Shown: positions 18,688 to 28,832, counted from the stretch's first letter. The stretch is 64,000 bases of DNA from DATDPM01 sp963841995 (GCA_963841995.1 CAWJEX010000019.1:1-64000), one strand, 5' to 3'. The notes: generated by a model not told the origin, from the sequence alone. A program made the numbers and translations.

Positions 18688-19703
18688 ATGCCCAAAGAGG
18701 ATTACCGCAGTTTGAGCGGCCAGGAGAAGGCCGCGATTTTCATGCTCTCCGTCGGCGAAGATCACATCTCCAGTGTGTTCAAGCTGATGGACGACGACGA
18801 GATTCGCGAGCTGTCTCAGGCCATGGCAAATCTCGGCACGGTGAGCTCGTCCTTGGTCGAGCGCATCTTCGTCGAGTTCGCCGAGCAGGTGTCGAGCACC
18901 GGTTCGCTTGTCGGCACCTACGAAAGCACCGAACGGTTGCTGGCCAAGATTTTCTCGGCAAGGACCGTGTCGAAGGCATCATGGACGAAATCCGCGGCCC
19001 CGCCGGCCGCACCATGTGGGACAAGCTCGGCAACGTCAACGAATTGGTTCTCGCCAACTACCTGAAGAACGAATATCCCCAGACCGTTGCCGTCGTCCTC
19101 TCCAAAATCAAATCGGATCATGCGGCCCGCGTGCTCGCCATGCTGCCGGAAACCTTCGCGCTCGAAGTGGTAACACGGATGCTGCGCATGGAAGCCGTCC
19201 AGAAAGAAGTCCTCGACGACGTCGAACGCACGCTGCGCACCGAATTCATGAGCAATCTGGCCCGCACCAACCGCCGCGACGCCCACGAGATGATCGCGGA
19301 AATTTTCAACAATTTCGATCGCAATACCGAATTGCGCTTCATGACCGCTCTTGAAGAGGCCAACCGCGACGCGGCCGAGCGAATCAAAGCTCTGATGTTC
19401 ACCTTCGAGGATCTCGGAAAGCTCGATCCCGGCGGCATCCAGACTTTGTTACGCAATTTCGACAAGGAAAAGCTCGGACTCTGCCTCAAGGGCGCTTCCG
19501 AAGCCCTGCGAAATCTTTTCTTCAGCAACATGTCGGAACGCGCCGGCAAGATTCTCAAAGAAGATATGGAATCGATGGGCCCGGTTCGGCTTCGCGACGT
19601 CGACGAATCGCAGATGCAAATGGTGACGCTGGCCAAGGAATTGGCGGCGAAGGGCGAAATTATGATCGCCGACAGCAAAGGCGACGACGAGCTGATTTAT
19701 TAG
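18688..19703 (+). CDS. fliG: Flagellar motor switch protein FliG (apparent frameshift)
   Basis: Rotor protein that meets the MotA stator and generates torque. About 337 residues after repair, the normal family length. The N-terminal FliF-binding domain (LSGQEKAAIFMLSVGED) ends in one frame. The middle and C-terminal domains (MDEIRGPAGRTMWDKLGNVN, then FEDLGKLDPGGIQTLLRNFD and a charged torque helix) continue in another. The break is at GATTTTC (18948-18954); removing two T residues gives GATTC and LLAKILGKDRVEGIMDE, with spacing equal to other FliGs. The repaired site is again a GANTC motif. The gene starts 34 bases after fliF. Confidence 0.92.
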
Positions 19704-19709
19704 CGGGCG

Positions 19710-20393
19710 ATGATGGCAGCAACACGCAAATTCATGTTCGAGACGAACTTCGAGAAGGCCGAAAAGGCCGTCGCGAAGAACGATCGTGGGCCGCCGCCAA
19801 AACCGCCGATCAGCCTTACCGAAGAGCAAGTGGCCGAGATTCGCGCCCAAGCCTTTGCCGAAGGCCGGGTCAAAGGCACGGACGAAGCGCATGCGTCGGC
19901 CGAAACCTTGGCCGCGCAAATGCTGGCTCGCATCGATGAGCGGCTGACGGCCGTGGCGGCGGCCCTCGCTCCCGCCGTCGATGAAATTCGCCGGGATGCG
20001 GTACAGGTGGCGCTTGCGGTCATGCGTAAGGTGATACCGGGGTTCGCGCGAAGCGCCAATCTGACGGAGATCGAGGCCTTGGTAACGGCTTGCCTCGCTT
20101 CGACTTTGGACGAGCCGCGCGTCGTCGTGCGCGTTCCCGATGCTCTGCTCGACGCGGTCAAAGATAAGTTGGTCACATTGCCGGAACGTTCCGGCTTCGG
20201 CGGCAAGGTGGTGTTGATCGCCGACGATAATTTGGGCTTGGCGGATTGCCGCGTCGAATGGGCGGACGGAGGCGTCGAACGCGATCCCGATTGGATGTGG
20301 AACCGAATCCAAGGCGTGGTGGAACGTTTTCTTGCGAGTTTGCCAATCGCAAAATCGGTCGAACCGAACCGGAATGCTGCAGAACCGACTTAG
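19710..20393 (+). CDS. fliH: Flagellar export regulator FliH
   Basis: Cytoplasmic stator-like protein that tethers and regulates the FliI ATPase. 227 residues, starting six bases after the fliG stop codon. It has a short basic N terminus, a Glu/Ala-rich helical stretch (EEQVAEIRAQAFAEGRVKG), and a C-terminal region with RDAVQVALAVMRKVIPGFA and VVVRVPDALLDAVKDKL that matches FliH/YscL-type proteins. Position between fliG and fliN supports the call; sequence conservation in this family is low. Confidence 0.82.
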   Translation: MMAATRKFMFETNFEKAEKAVAKNDRGPPPKPPISLTEEQVAEIRAQAFAEGRVKGTDEAHASAETLAAQMLARIDERLTAVAAALAPAVDEIRRDAVQVALAVMRKVIPGFARSANLTEIEALVTACLASTLDEPRVVVRVPDALLDAVKDKLVTLPERSGFGGKVVLIADDNLGLADCRVEWADGGVERDPDWMWNRIQGVVERFLASLPIAKSVEPNRNAAEPT

Positions 20394-20415
20394 ATTGCGA
20401 ACGTAGGAGGGCCCG

Positions 20416-20787
20416 ATGGCCGACGAAAAGGATTTGGAATTGACCGAGCTGGAGCCCGAAGCGCCGTCACCGAACGGCGGCGCCAAGCCGGGCCGGGCCG
20501 ATGATGGCGGCAACGATGAAGGCGGCAAGGCGCCGACTTAAGCCCGCGACTTGGAGGCGGTCTACGAAATTCCCGTGCAAGTTTCGGCCGTGCTCGGCAA
20601 AGCGACGATGCAAGTCAGCCAGCTCTTGAAGCTCGGCCGGGGCGCGGTTGTCGAACTCGACCGAAAGGTCGGCGAGGCGATCGATATTTACGTGAACAAC
20701 CGGCTGGTGGCCCGCGGGGAGGTCGTCGTGGTTGATGATCGGCTCGGCGTGACCATGACCGAAATCATCAAATCGGACCGCTCTTAG
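20416..20787 (+). CDS. fliN: Flagellar motor switch protein FliN, interrupted by an in-frame TAA
   Basis: C-ring protein that binds CheY-P and export cargo. The SpoA domain is complete (YEIPVQVSAVLGKATMQVSQ, then LLKLGRGAVVELDRKVGEAI and VTMTEIIKSD). An ATG at 20416 behind GTAGGAGGGCC opens an acidic N-terminal extension of 41 residues in the same frame, which runs into TAA at 20539-20541, ten bases before the domain. With CAA instead of TAA the protein would be 123 residues. The bases around it (GACTTA) would then read GACTCA, again a GANTC site. Otherwise translation would have to restart at TTG 20551, which has no good ribosome-binding site. Confidence 0.85.
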
Positions 20788-20810
20788 GCGGAAAGAATCA
20801 GGAGAGCCCG

Positions 20811-21647
20811 ATGGCAAGCTCAATCTCCAACGCCGACGAAGCGCCGATCACGCCCGAACGGGTGGTGCCGCGGCGTTCGTTCGATGCCGCGACCTTTCTG
20901 GGATTGGGTGGCGCAATTGCCCTTATTGTCACCGCCTTGGCCTTAGGCGGCGACGGAGCCGCCTTCCTCAATATCCCGGCCGCCTTGATCGTCATCGGCG
21001 GCACCTTTACCGTCACCACCATATGTTTCAGTCTCCCCGAGATATTCCACGCCCAGCGGATGATGATCCGCACCCTCTTCCATTCCATCCGCGATCCGTC
21101 GCGGGCGGCCATTCAGATGCTCGAATTTGCGGTCCATGCACGCCGCTTCGGCGTGCTGGCATTGCAACAGGCCGCCAGCGCTTTCGACAAAGAGCCGTTC
21201 CTTCAGCAAGCCCTCATCATGGTGGCCGATGGCACCACCGGCGACGTCATCGAACGCGTCTTGAAGACCGATATCGCCGCAACATCGAGCCGCCATACCA
21301 AGGGCGCCAGTGTCTTGCGCAAAGCCGCCGAAGTCGCCCCCGCCATGGGCCTGATCGGAACCTTGGTCGGCCTCGTGCAGATGCTGGGCCGGCTGGACGA
21401 TCCTGCGACCATCGGCCCCGCCATGGCGGTGGCCTTGCTGACGACGTTTTACGGCGCGGTCCTCGCCAATGTGGTGCTTTCGCCGTTGGCCTCGAAGCTT
21501 GAGCGCAATTCGCGGGAAGAGCTTCTGGTCAAAAACATTTATTTGATGGCCTCCAGCTCGATCGCGCGCCAAGAAAATCCGCGGCGCCTCGAAATGCTGC
21601 TCAATTCGGTGCTGCCGCCGTCAAAACGCGTTCAGTTTTTCGACTAG
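20811..21647 (+). CDS. motA: Flagellar motor stator protein, MotA/PomA family
   Basis: Inner-membrane proton or sodium channel subunit that drives the rotor. 278 residues with four predicted membrane segments: near residue 25 (FLGLGGAIALIVTALALGG), near residue 50 (IPAALIVIGGTFTVTTICF), and a later pair including AAEVAPAMGLIGTLVGLVQM and AVALLTTFYGAVLANVVLSP. The motif APAMGLIGTLVGLVQML is the family signature. The N-terminal extension of about 20 residues is longer than usual. It follows fliN within the operon; no motB lies in the window. Confidence 0.92.
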   Translation: MASSISNADEAPITPERVVPRRSFDAATFLGLGGAIALIVTALALGGDGAAFLNIPAALIVIGGTFTVTTICFSLPEIFHAQRMMIRTLFHSIRDPSRAAIQMLEFAVHARRFGVLALQQAASAFDKEPFLQQALIMVADGTTGDVIERVLKTDIAATSSRHTKGASVLRKAAEVAPAMGLIGTLVGLVQMLGRLDDPATIGPAMAVALLTTFYGAVLANVVLSPLASKLERNSREELLVKNIYLMASSSIARQENPRRLEMLLNSVLPPSKRVQFFD

Positions 21648-21693
21648 GCGGGCAGGACTTATGTCCGAACCGCACATACGGGAGAAATAGAAC

Positions 21694-23055
21694 ATGAGAC
21701 TCCTTATTATCGGATCGTTGAAAGGTCACTTCGGCACGGCGAGCAAGATCGCCATGGGCCGAGGCGCCAAGGTCATGCAAGTCGACGACGTCGACGGCGG
21801 CCTCAATGCGCTCCGTTCGGGCCACGGCGCCGACCTCGTGATGGTCGACGTGACGCTCGATGTCCGCCGGTTGACCGAAAGCCTCCGCGCCGAACGCATC
21901 ATCGTGCCGGTCGTTGCGTGCGGCATTGGCAACGATACGCCAGCCGCCGTCGCCGCGATCCGCGCCGGCGCCAAGGAATATCTCCCCTTGCCGCCGGACC
22001 CGGAGCTGATCGCCGCCGTTCTCGAAGCGGTCGCCGAAGAAAGCCACACCATCATCACCCGCGATCCGGCGATGGCCGAGGTTCTCAAGCTCGCCGACCA
22101 GGTGGCCGGAAGCGACGCCAGCATCCTGATCTCCGGCGAGTCCGGCACCGGCAAGGAATTGCTCGCGCGTTATCTCCATCGCAAGAGCCGCCGCGCCAAC
22201 GAAAAATTCGTTTCGGTCAATTGCGCGGCGATCCCGGAAAATCTCCTCGAATCCGAACTGTTTGGCCATGAGAAAGGTGCCTTCACCGGCGCCGTGGCGC
22301 GGCGCATCGGCAAATTCGAAGAGGCGAACGGCGGCACGCTGCTGCTCGATGAAATCAGCGAAATGGAGCCGCGGCTTCAAGCGAAGTTGCTGCGCGCGGT
22401 TCAAGAGCGGGAGATCGACCGCGTCGGCGGCAGCGAACCGGTCAAGGTCGATATCAGGGTGATCGCCACCTCCAACCGCGATCTCGAAGACGAAGTACGT
22501 AAGGGCCGATTCCGCGAAGACCTGCTGTACCGTCTCAATGTGATGACGCTGCATCTGCCGTCCTTGCGCCAGCGGCCTCTCGACATCGACGTGTTGGCCG
22601 ATCACTTCGCCGACAAATATTCAAAGGCCAATGGATTGCCGCTCCGCGCCATTTCCGATGTGGCGCGCGAGACGTTGCGCCGCCATGCGTGGCGCGGCAA
22701 TGTCCGCGAGCTCGAAAACACCATGCACCGCGCGGTGCTGCTCGCCAAAGGCCCAGACATCGGCCCAGAGGCGATCGTCCTGCGTTCGGCCGCTGCAATT
22801 GCCGAAAGCGGCGCATCGCAGGGAGCGCCCGAAGCGATCGCCCGCGAGCGCGTGAAGTCTCTGGTGGGCCGCACCGTCGCCGATGTCGAACGCGATCTCA
22901 TTCTTGACACCCTCAACCATTGTCTCGGCAATCGCACCCATGCTGCGAACATTCTCGGCATCTCGATCCGCACGCTCCGCAACAAGCTGAAGCAATACAG
23001 TGGAGAAGGCGTTCCGGTCCCAAGCCCCGGCGATCTCCAGCGCGCCGCGATGTAG
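21694..23055 (+). CDS. flbD: Sigma-54-dependent flagellar transcription activator FlbD
   Basis: Enhancer-binding protein that turns on late flagellar genes with RNA polymerase-sigma54. 453 residues: a degenerate receiver domain (1-120), an AAA+ domain with Walker A GESGTGKE near residue 149 and the sigma-54 contact loop GAFTGA near residue 193, an arginine-finger region, and a C-terminal Fis-type helix-turn-helix (CLGNRTHAANILGISIRTLR). The two sigma-54 promoter candidates at 9.6 and 12.0 kb are natural targets. A GGGAGAAATAGAAC leader precedes the ATG. In Caulobacter FlbD acts with the FliX protein, which is not in this window. Confidence 0.94.
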   Translation: MRLLIIGSLKGHFGTASKIAMGRGAKVMQVDDVDGGLNALRSGHGADLVMVDVTLDVRRLTESLRAERIIVPVVACGIGNDTPAAVAAIRAGAKEYLPLPPDPELIAAVLEAVAEESHTIITRDPAMAEVLKLADQVAGSDASILISGESGTGKELLARYLHRKSRRANEKFVSVNCAAIPENLLESELFGHEKGAFTGAVARRIGKFEEANGGTLLLDEISEMEPRLQAKLLRAVQEREIDRVGGSEPVKVDIRVIATSNRDLEDEVRKGRFREDLLYRLNVMTLHLPSLRQRPLDIDVLADHFADKYSKANGLPLRAISDVARETLRRHAWRGNVRELENTMHRAVLLAKGPDIGPEAIVLRSAAAIAESGASQGAPEAIARERVKSLVGRTVADVERDLILDTLNHCLGNRTHAANILGISIRTLRNKLKQYSGEGVPVPSPGDLQRAAM

Positions 23056-23087
23056 AGGCAGGATTGTAACAGCAAACGAAGGCGTTC

Positions 23088-25199
23088 ATGGCCGATCCAA
23101 CGACCCAGGTCGCAGCACCGGCAAATACCGGTTTTGACTTGTTTGGCCGGCTTAACACCGCGCTTCGGCGCGGTGATATCGCCCTCGCCTTGGGCGTCGT
23201 CGCGATCCTGGTCGTCCTCATCCTGCCCTTGCCGAGATGGGCCCTCGATATTTCTCTGGCGTTCTCCATCACCCTCTCGGTTCTGATCTTGATGACCGTC
23301 TTGTTCATCGAGAAGCCCCTCGAATTCAGTTCGTTTCCCACCGTTCTCTTGATTGCGACCATGCTGCGCCTCGCGCTTAATCTGGCGTCGACGCGGCTCA
23401 TCCTGAGCAACGGTCACGAGGGAACCGCAGCGGCGGGACGGGTGATCGAGGCCTTCGGCCATTTCGTGATGAGCGGCAACTTCCTCATCGGAATGATCGT
23501 TTTCGCCATCCTGGTGATCGTGAATTTCATCGTCATCACCAAGGGTTCCGGACGTATCGCCGAAGTGTCGGCGCGGTTCAGCTTGGACGCCATGCCCGGC
23601 AAGCAAATGGCCATCGACGCCGATCTTTCCGCGGGCCTCATCAATGAGACGGATGCGCGAAGCCGGCGCAAGTCGCTCGAAGACGAAAGCACTTTCTTCG
23701 GCGCCATGGACGGCGCCACCAAGTTCGTCCGCGGCGATGCGATCGCCGGTTTGCTCATCACCTTCATCAATATCATCGGCGGCATCGTCATCGGCGTCGC
23801 CCAGCACGGCATCACTTTTACGCAAGCCTCGCAGACTTATACGCTGCTGACCGTCGGCGACGGTCTGGTCACGCAAATTCCCGCCCTGATCGTTTCGACC
23901 GCCGCCGGCATGCTGGTTTCCAAAGCGGGGACCGAAGGCTCTGCCGACAAGGCACTGTTCGGACAACTCAGCAGCTATCCGCGCGCGCTCGGCATGAGTT
24001 CCGCACTGATGGCGTTGATGGCGATCCTGCCGGGCATTCCGATGTTTCCGTTCCTATTGCTCGCGGGCGTCACCGGGTTTTTGACCTGGAGTGCCAGCAC
24101 CAAGCACGCCCGTATCATCGCCGACGATGTGGCGGCCAAGGCCGCGATCAAGGCGCCGCCTGCCGAAGAACCGATCGCGGCGGCGCTGAGCATCGACTAT
24201 GTCCGGCTGGAATTGGGATACGCCTTGCTGGCCTTGATCAGCAATCAGAAGGGCGAGCGCTTGACCGATCAAATCAAGGCGCTGCGCCGCCAGCTTGCCC
24301 GCGACATGGGGTTCGTTTTGCCCGCCGTGCGCATTCAGGACAACATGCAGCTTCCGTCCAACACCTATGTGATGCGGATCAAGGAAATCGAAGCCGGCCG
24401 CGGCGAAGTGCGTCCGGGCATGCTGCTGGTCATGGATCCGAAGGGCGAACAGATCGCCCTTCCCGGCGAACAGACCACCGAGCCGACCTTTGGCCTGCCG
24501 GCGACCTGGGTTCTGGAAGATCAACGCGAGGAAGCGCAGTTCCGCGGTTACACGGTGGTCGATCCGGCGACCGTTATCACCACGCATCTGACCGAAATCA
24601 TCCGCGACAACATGGCGGAAATGCTCTCCTACAGCGAAACGCAAAAATTGTTGAACGAGCTCGATTCGCAGCATCAGAAACTCGTTGCCGATGTCATCCC
24701 GCAGCAGATTTCGGTCGGCGGCGTCCAGCGCGTGCTCCAGAATTTGCTGAGCGAGCGCATCTCGATCCGCGATCTTCCTGCCATTCTCGAAGGAATTTCA
24801 GAGGCTTGCGGATATTCGCGGAACGTGACCGCGATCACCGAGCATGTCCGTTCCAGGCTCGCTCGGCAAATCAGCGACACCTGCACCAACGACCAGGGAT
24901 TTATCCCGTTGATCGGACTCTCGCCGGTTTGGGAACAGACATTCGCCGAGGCGCTGACCGGCACCGGCGACGATTTGCAGCTTTCGATGGCGCCATCGCG
25001 GCTTCAGGAATTTATCGGCATCGTTCGCCAAACCTTCGAGCGGCACGCCATGCTGGGCGAAACGCCGGTGCTGCTCACCAGCCCGCGCATCCGCCCCTAT
25101 GTCCGTTCCATCATCGAACGCTTCCGCCCCAGCACTACCGTGATCTCGCAGAACGAGATCCACCCCAAAGCCAAGATCAAGACGCTGGGTCAGGTTTAA
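23088..25199 (+). CDS. flhA: Flagellar type III export gate protein FlhA
   Basis: Large inner-membrane component of the export gate that couples proton flow to protein secretion. 703 residues, normal for the family. The N-terminal half has about eight membrane segments, with the signature TVLLIATMLRLALNLASTRLI and the conserved cytoplasmic loop around GRIAEVSARFSLDAMPGKQM. The C-terminal half is the soluble FlhA-C domain that binds chaperone-substrate complexes. No frameshift is visible. Starts 32 bases after flbD and is followed by flhF. Confidence 0.96.
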   Translation: MADPTTQVAAPANTGFDLFGRLNTALRRGDIALALGVVAILVVLILPLPRWALDISLAFSITLSVLILMTVLFIEKPLEFSSFPTVLLIATMLRLALNLASTRLILSNGHEGTAAAGRVIEAFGHFVMSGNFLIGMIVFAILVIVNFIVITKGSGRIAEVSARFSLDAMPGKQMAIDADLSAGLINETDARSRRKSLEDESTFFGAMDGATKFVRGDAIAGLLITFINIIGGIVIGVAQHGITFTQASQTYTLLTVGDGLVTQIPALIVSTAAGMLVSKAGTEGSADKALFGQLSSYPRALGMSSALMALMAILPGIPMFPFLLLAGVTGFLTWSASTKHARIIADDVAAKAAIKAPPAEEPIAAALSIDYVRLELGYALLALISNQKGERLTDQIKALRRQLARDMGFVLPAVRIQDNMQLPSNTYVMRIKEIEAGRGEVRPGMLLVMDPKGEQIALPGEQTTEPTFGLPATWVLEDQREEAQFRGYTVVDPATVITTHLTEIIRDNMAEMLSYSETQKLLNELDSQHQKLVADVIPQQISVGGVQRVLQNLLSERISIRDLPAILEGISEACGYSRNVTAITEHVRSRLARQISDTCTNDQGFIPLIGLSPVWEQTFAEALTGTGDDLQLSMAPSRLQEFIGIVRQTFERHAMLGETPVLLTSPRIRPYVRSIIERFRPSTTVISQNEIHPKAKIKTLGQV

Positions 25200-25208
25200 A
25201 GGTCGGTC

Positions 25209-26245
25209 ATGCGCCTCAAAACCTTCTCCGCCCCGTCCATGAAAGAATGCATCGCCTTGGTGCGGGCCGAGCTTGGGCCCGACGCCGTCATTGTTTCGAA
25301 CTCTGCAGAGCCGTTCCGCCGGCGTTCGCATCACCGCCGCGGTCGAGCAGGCCGAACCCCCTCCTCCCACATCGACGAAGCCGGCATTCAACCCGCCTTT
25401 CAAGCAAGACAACGCCCAATTCGAGCGGGTGGTGGAAGCCGTGCGCTGCACCCTCGAGGAACACGCGACCCCGGAACCGATCGCGGCAGAGACTCATTAC
25501 CGCCGTCCGGGTTTTCAAAAGCGAAGAACCGCGAATGGCCTTGGCCGGCGCTTTCGACGATTGCTTCCGCTTCGCGCCGATCGGCGAAAAATCCACGAAG
25601 CCGATGATCCTGATCGGCCCGCCGGGGGTCGGCAAAACCGTCACCGCCGCCAAGATCGCGGCGCGCGCGCGCTTGAAAAAGCAACATGCGACTTTGATTT
25701 CCACCGATACCCAACGCGCCGGAGCGATCGAGCAGATCGAAAGGCTCGCGAATTTGATGGGGGCGAACTTCCGCACCGCCGCCAGCGCGGACCAATTGGC
25801 GGCTCTTATGGAGCAATGCAGCGGTGACCGGGACGTCATCATCGACAGCGCCGGCACCAATCCTTACAGCAATTCCGAAATGGACGCTTTGAGCGCCTTG
25901 ATCCTCGCCAGTAACGCCGAACCGATCTTGGTTCTCGATGCGGGCGGAGACGCCGCCGAATACGCGGAAATCGCCGCCGCTTTCGCGACTTTGAGTGCCA
26001 CCCGTTTGCTCGCAACGCGGCTCGACATGGCGCGCCGCTTCGGCAGCCTGCTCGCGGCGGCCGACGCCGGACGCCTCAAATTCAGCAATGTGAGCGCCGC
26101 TCCCGCCATCGGCAAAGGCCTCACCGCCCTCAATCCGGTTTCGTTGGCACGGCTTTTGTTGCCGGAACCGTCGGCCATATCGGAACCGTCGGGCGCAACA
26201 CCGTCGGCGGCGCCGCTTCGCTTTGAAAGGGAACCCATCGCATGA
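25209..26245 (+). CDS. flhF: SRP-type GTPase FlhF (two apparent frameshifts)
   Basis: Polar-flagellum placement GTPase of the SRP family. The N terminus (MRLKTFSAPSMKECIALVRA then ELGPDAVIVS) and the G domain (MILIGPPGVGKTVTAAKIAA then STDTQRAGAIEQIERLA) are unmistakable but lie in different frames. The first shift is at GAACTC (25298-25303); removing an A restores IVSTLQSRSAGVRIT. The second is at GAGACTC (25489-25495); removing one base restores LITAVRVFKSEEPRMALAG. Both repaired sites are GANTC motifs. Repaired length is about 344 residues. The family's DxxG-type motif appears as IDSAGTNPY. The stop codon overlaps the flhG start as ATGA. Confidence 0.9.
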
Positions 26246-27033
26246 CGGCCATCTCTCTCGCCACGGTGCGCGCGGCACGCGCCGCCAAAGGCCGCAATGT
26301 GGTCGCGATCGCTTCCGGCAAGGGCGGTGTCGGGAAAACCTGGTTTGCGGTTACGCTGGCCCATGCGCTGGCCAAATCCGGGGCTCGCACGCTTCTATTT
26401 GACGGCGACCTCGGTCTTGCCAATGTGGATATTCAATTGGGCTTGATGCCGGAAAAGGATCTGGGCGGCGTCATCGCCGGCCAATTGACTCTGCGCCAAG
26501 CGACCATCCCGGTGCCGGAGGCCGGCTTCGACGTGATTGCCGGGCGTTCCGGATCGGGCACGCTCTCGACGCTTCCGGCGCCGCTGCTGGGCGCCTTGCA
26601 CGACAATCTGATGACCCTCTCGGCCGATTACGACCGGGTGGTGATCGATCTCGGCGCCGGCGTCGACGGTGCCGTGCGGTTGCTCGGCAATGAAGCGCGG
26701 ACGATCCTCGTCGTGACCACGCCGGAGCCGACCGCTCTGACCGACGCTTATGCCCTTATCAAGCTGACGCATCAGGACCGCCCGACCGCCGATCTGCGCG
26801 TCGTCGTCAACATGGTGGCCAATTCCCGCGAAGGCGAACGCACGTATCAAACGCTCCTCAAGGCCTGCCAAAACTTCCTCAAGCTTTCGCCGCCCTTGGC
26901 CGAAATCATCCGGCGCGACAGCAAGGTCGTGGACAGCATTCGCAATCAGACGCCGATCCTGAGCCGGCATCCCAATGCCGATGCCGCCGGCGACGTTGCG
27001 GCGATCGCGCGGCAACTCCTGGCCGAACCATGA
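26242..27033 (+). CDS. flhG: MinD-like ATPase FlhG (FleN/YlxH)
   Basis: Regulates flagellar number, partner of FlhF. 263 residues with the deviant Walker A ASGKGGVGKTW near residue 25, a Walker B-type segment (DYDRVVIDLGAGVDG) and the Mrp/MinD motif LLFDGDLGLANVDIQLGL. Overlaps flhF by four bases and the downstream gene by four bases (ATGA), so the three genes are translationally coupled. Confidence 0.92.
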   Translation: MTAISLATVRAARAAKGRNVVAIASGKGGVGKTWFAVTLAHALAKSGARTLLFDGDLGLANVDIQLGLMPEKDLGGVIAGQLTLRQATIPVPEAGFDVIAGRSGSGTLSTLPAPLLGALHDNLMTLSADYDRVVIDLGAGVDGAVRLLGNEARTILVVTTPEPTALTDAYALIKLTHQDRPTADLRVVVNMVANSREGERTYQTLLKACQNFLKLSPPLAEIIRRDSKVVDSIRNQTPILSRHPNADAAGDVAAIARQLLAEP

Positions 27034-28832
27034 CCGCCGTCGCCCCCACACTGCCGGTATCGCCGGCCGCCGCCATCGCCCATGGAACGCCGGCGGCGCC
27101 GAATGCCACCGGGATGACCAATCTTCCGCCCGGTCTTGCCAATCTGACATCCGGCACGATTTTGAACGGGTCCGTCGTCGGGCGCGACGCTCAAGGCCAT
27201 GTGGTGGTCCAGACCGCCAATGGCGGCCTCACCTTGGCGACGGCGCTCTCGCTGCCCCAGGGAAGCCAGCTATCGCTTCAGGTACAAAGCGTCGGCGCAC
27301 AGATTCAGGTGGTGGTGCTGTCGATCAATCAGCAGCAACCGCCGCCGGGCCAACCGGCAACGGCCATGCTTATTCTGCCGGGGTTGCCGCAGGGTCAAGC
27401 CTCGCATCCGAATGCGACGGGTCTGGGCGGCGCCCTCGTTCCGCCGGCCGGTCCGGGCCTTGGCGGCACCGCCGCTTCATCGGCGGCGGGGACCATCGAA
27501 ACCGTGACCGTATCGCCCGGCGTATTGACGGCGACCGTCGTCGAAGAAGCACCCGGCGCCTTCGGAACTGGACTCCAATCCTACATCCAGCGCGCCGCCG
27601 CCTCCGAAATGGGATCGCCGATTTTAAGCGCATTGTTCAATCGCACGCCGCAGGAAGCCGACGCCGAACTGCCGCTGAAGGGAACCCGGCTTCAGATTCG
27701 AATTCTTGCCTTCGATCCCGTCCAGGCCGCCGACACGAAGACTACGGCTCGAAATGTTCCGGGAAGCCCGCAAGCCGGCGGACTTGCCGACGGACCGGCC
27801 GATGATATCGAGAGCGGATTGCCCGGAAACAGCGCCCCAGCGGCACGCGCTCTTCCCCAAGCTATAGCTCAGACCTTGAGCCAGACCTTGGCGCAAGCCA
27901 TGACCGCCCACGGCTTGACGCCGGATGGGCGCGTTCTGGCCCAGGCGCGGGACGGCGCCCGTCTGATGCTTGCCACCGTCGGCGAACCGAATATCTCCGG
28001 CCAGGTGCAACTCCGCACGCCGCTCGGCGTTCTTTCGCTCTCGACGAAAATTCCGCTGCCGGCCGCAAGCCGTCTTATTCTCGAAGTATTGGGCCAAGCG
28101 CAAGCGCCGCTCGAAACTGCGCCAAGCACCGCATCGCCTTCAACCGGCCGCGGCTGGCCGGCCCTGGAAGAAGCCCTGACGGTTTTGAGCAAGGCCGATG
28201 GCTTGGCGGCGGAGACGCAGCAAGGCACCTCCCGCGCGCCGGCCCTGCCCCCGGCCCTCGAAAACATCATTCCGCACAACGGTCCGCAACTCGCTCAGGC
28301 CCTCATTGCCGCGGTTGCGGCGATCAAGACCGGGGACATACGCGCGCTGTTGGGCGATCACGCCATCCGCGCGTTGGACGTGGCCGGCCGGAACGATCTA
28401 GTGACGCGACTCGCCAGCGATTTTCGGCAACTGTCCTCGGTCATTCCCGATGCCGCGGGCGGCGACTGGCGCAGCCTCGTTATTCCCGTCCATGACGGCA
28501 ATGCGATGCAGTATGTACAATTCTATTTGCGCCGCAATCGCAAGCAAGCGAATGACAACCACGATCCCGACGGCATGACCCAATTCCTCGTCAATGTGGA
28601 TCTGACCCGGATCGGGGCGATGCAGCTCGACGGCTTGGTCAAGCCAAAGAAATTCGATTTGATCGTCCGCACCCGTGCGCCGCTGGACAACGGAATGCGC
28701 CGCGACATCGCGAAAATCTTCGACAATTCGCTGGCGGCGACGGGACAATCAGGCGGCGTTTCGTTCCAGGCGAGCCGGCCTTTCGCCCAACTGCCGCAGG
28801 ACGGCAATTCGGGAGTGGGATTCAATGTCTAA
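27030..28832 (+). CDS. FliK-like flagellar hook-length control protein
   Basis: 600 residues. The first half is low-complexity, rich in Pro, Gly, Ala, Thr and Gln. The C-terminal 160 residues resemble the FliK C-terminal domain seen in Rhodospirillales flagellar clusters: LVIPVHDGNAMQYVQFYLRR, then FLVNVDLTRIGAMQLDGLVK. A canonical fliK is present at 12.1 kb, so this is a second member with possibly different work. It overlaps flhG at its start (ATGA) and the next gene at its end. Assignment is by resemblance and context, not by a strong motif. Confidence 0.7.
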   Translation: MTAVAPTLPVSPAAAIAHGTPAAPNATGMTNLPPGLANLTSGTILNGSVVGRDAQGHVVVQTANGGLTLATALSLPQGSQLSLQVQSVGAQIQVVVLSINQQQPPPGQPATAMLILPGLPQGQASHPNATGLGGALVPPAGPGLGGTAASSAAGTIETVTVSPGVLTATVVEEAPGAFGTGLQSYIQRAAASEMGSPILSALFNRTPQEADAELPLKGTRLQIRILAFDPVQAADTKTTARNVPGSPQAGGLADGPADDIESGLPGNSAPAARALPQAIAQTLSQTLAQAMTAHGLTPDGRVLAQARDGARLMLATVGEPNISGQVQLRTPLGVLSLSTKIPLPAASRLILEVLGQAQAPLETAPSTASPSTGRGWPALEEALTVLSKADGLAAETQQGTSRAPALPPALENIIPHNGPQLAQALIAAVAAIKTGDIRALLGDHAIRALDVAGRNDLVTRLASDFRQLSSVIPDAAGGDWRSLVIPVHDGNAMQYVQFYLRRNRKQANDNHDPDGMTQFLVNVDLTRIGAMQLDGLVKPKKFDLIVRTRAPLDNGMRRDIAKIFDNSLAATGQSGGVSFQASRPFAQLPQDGNSGVGFNV

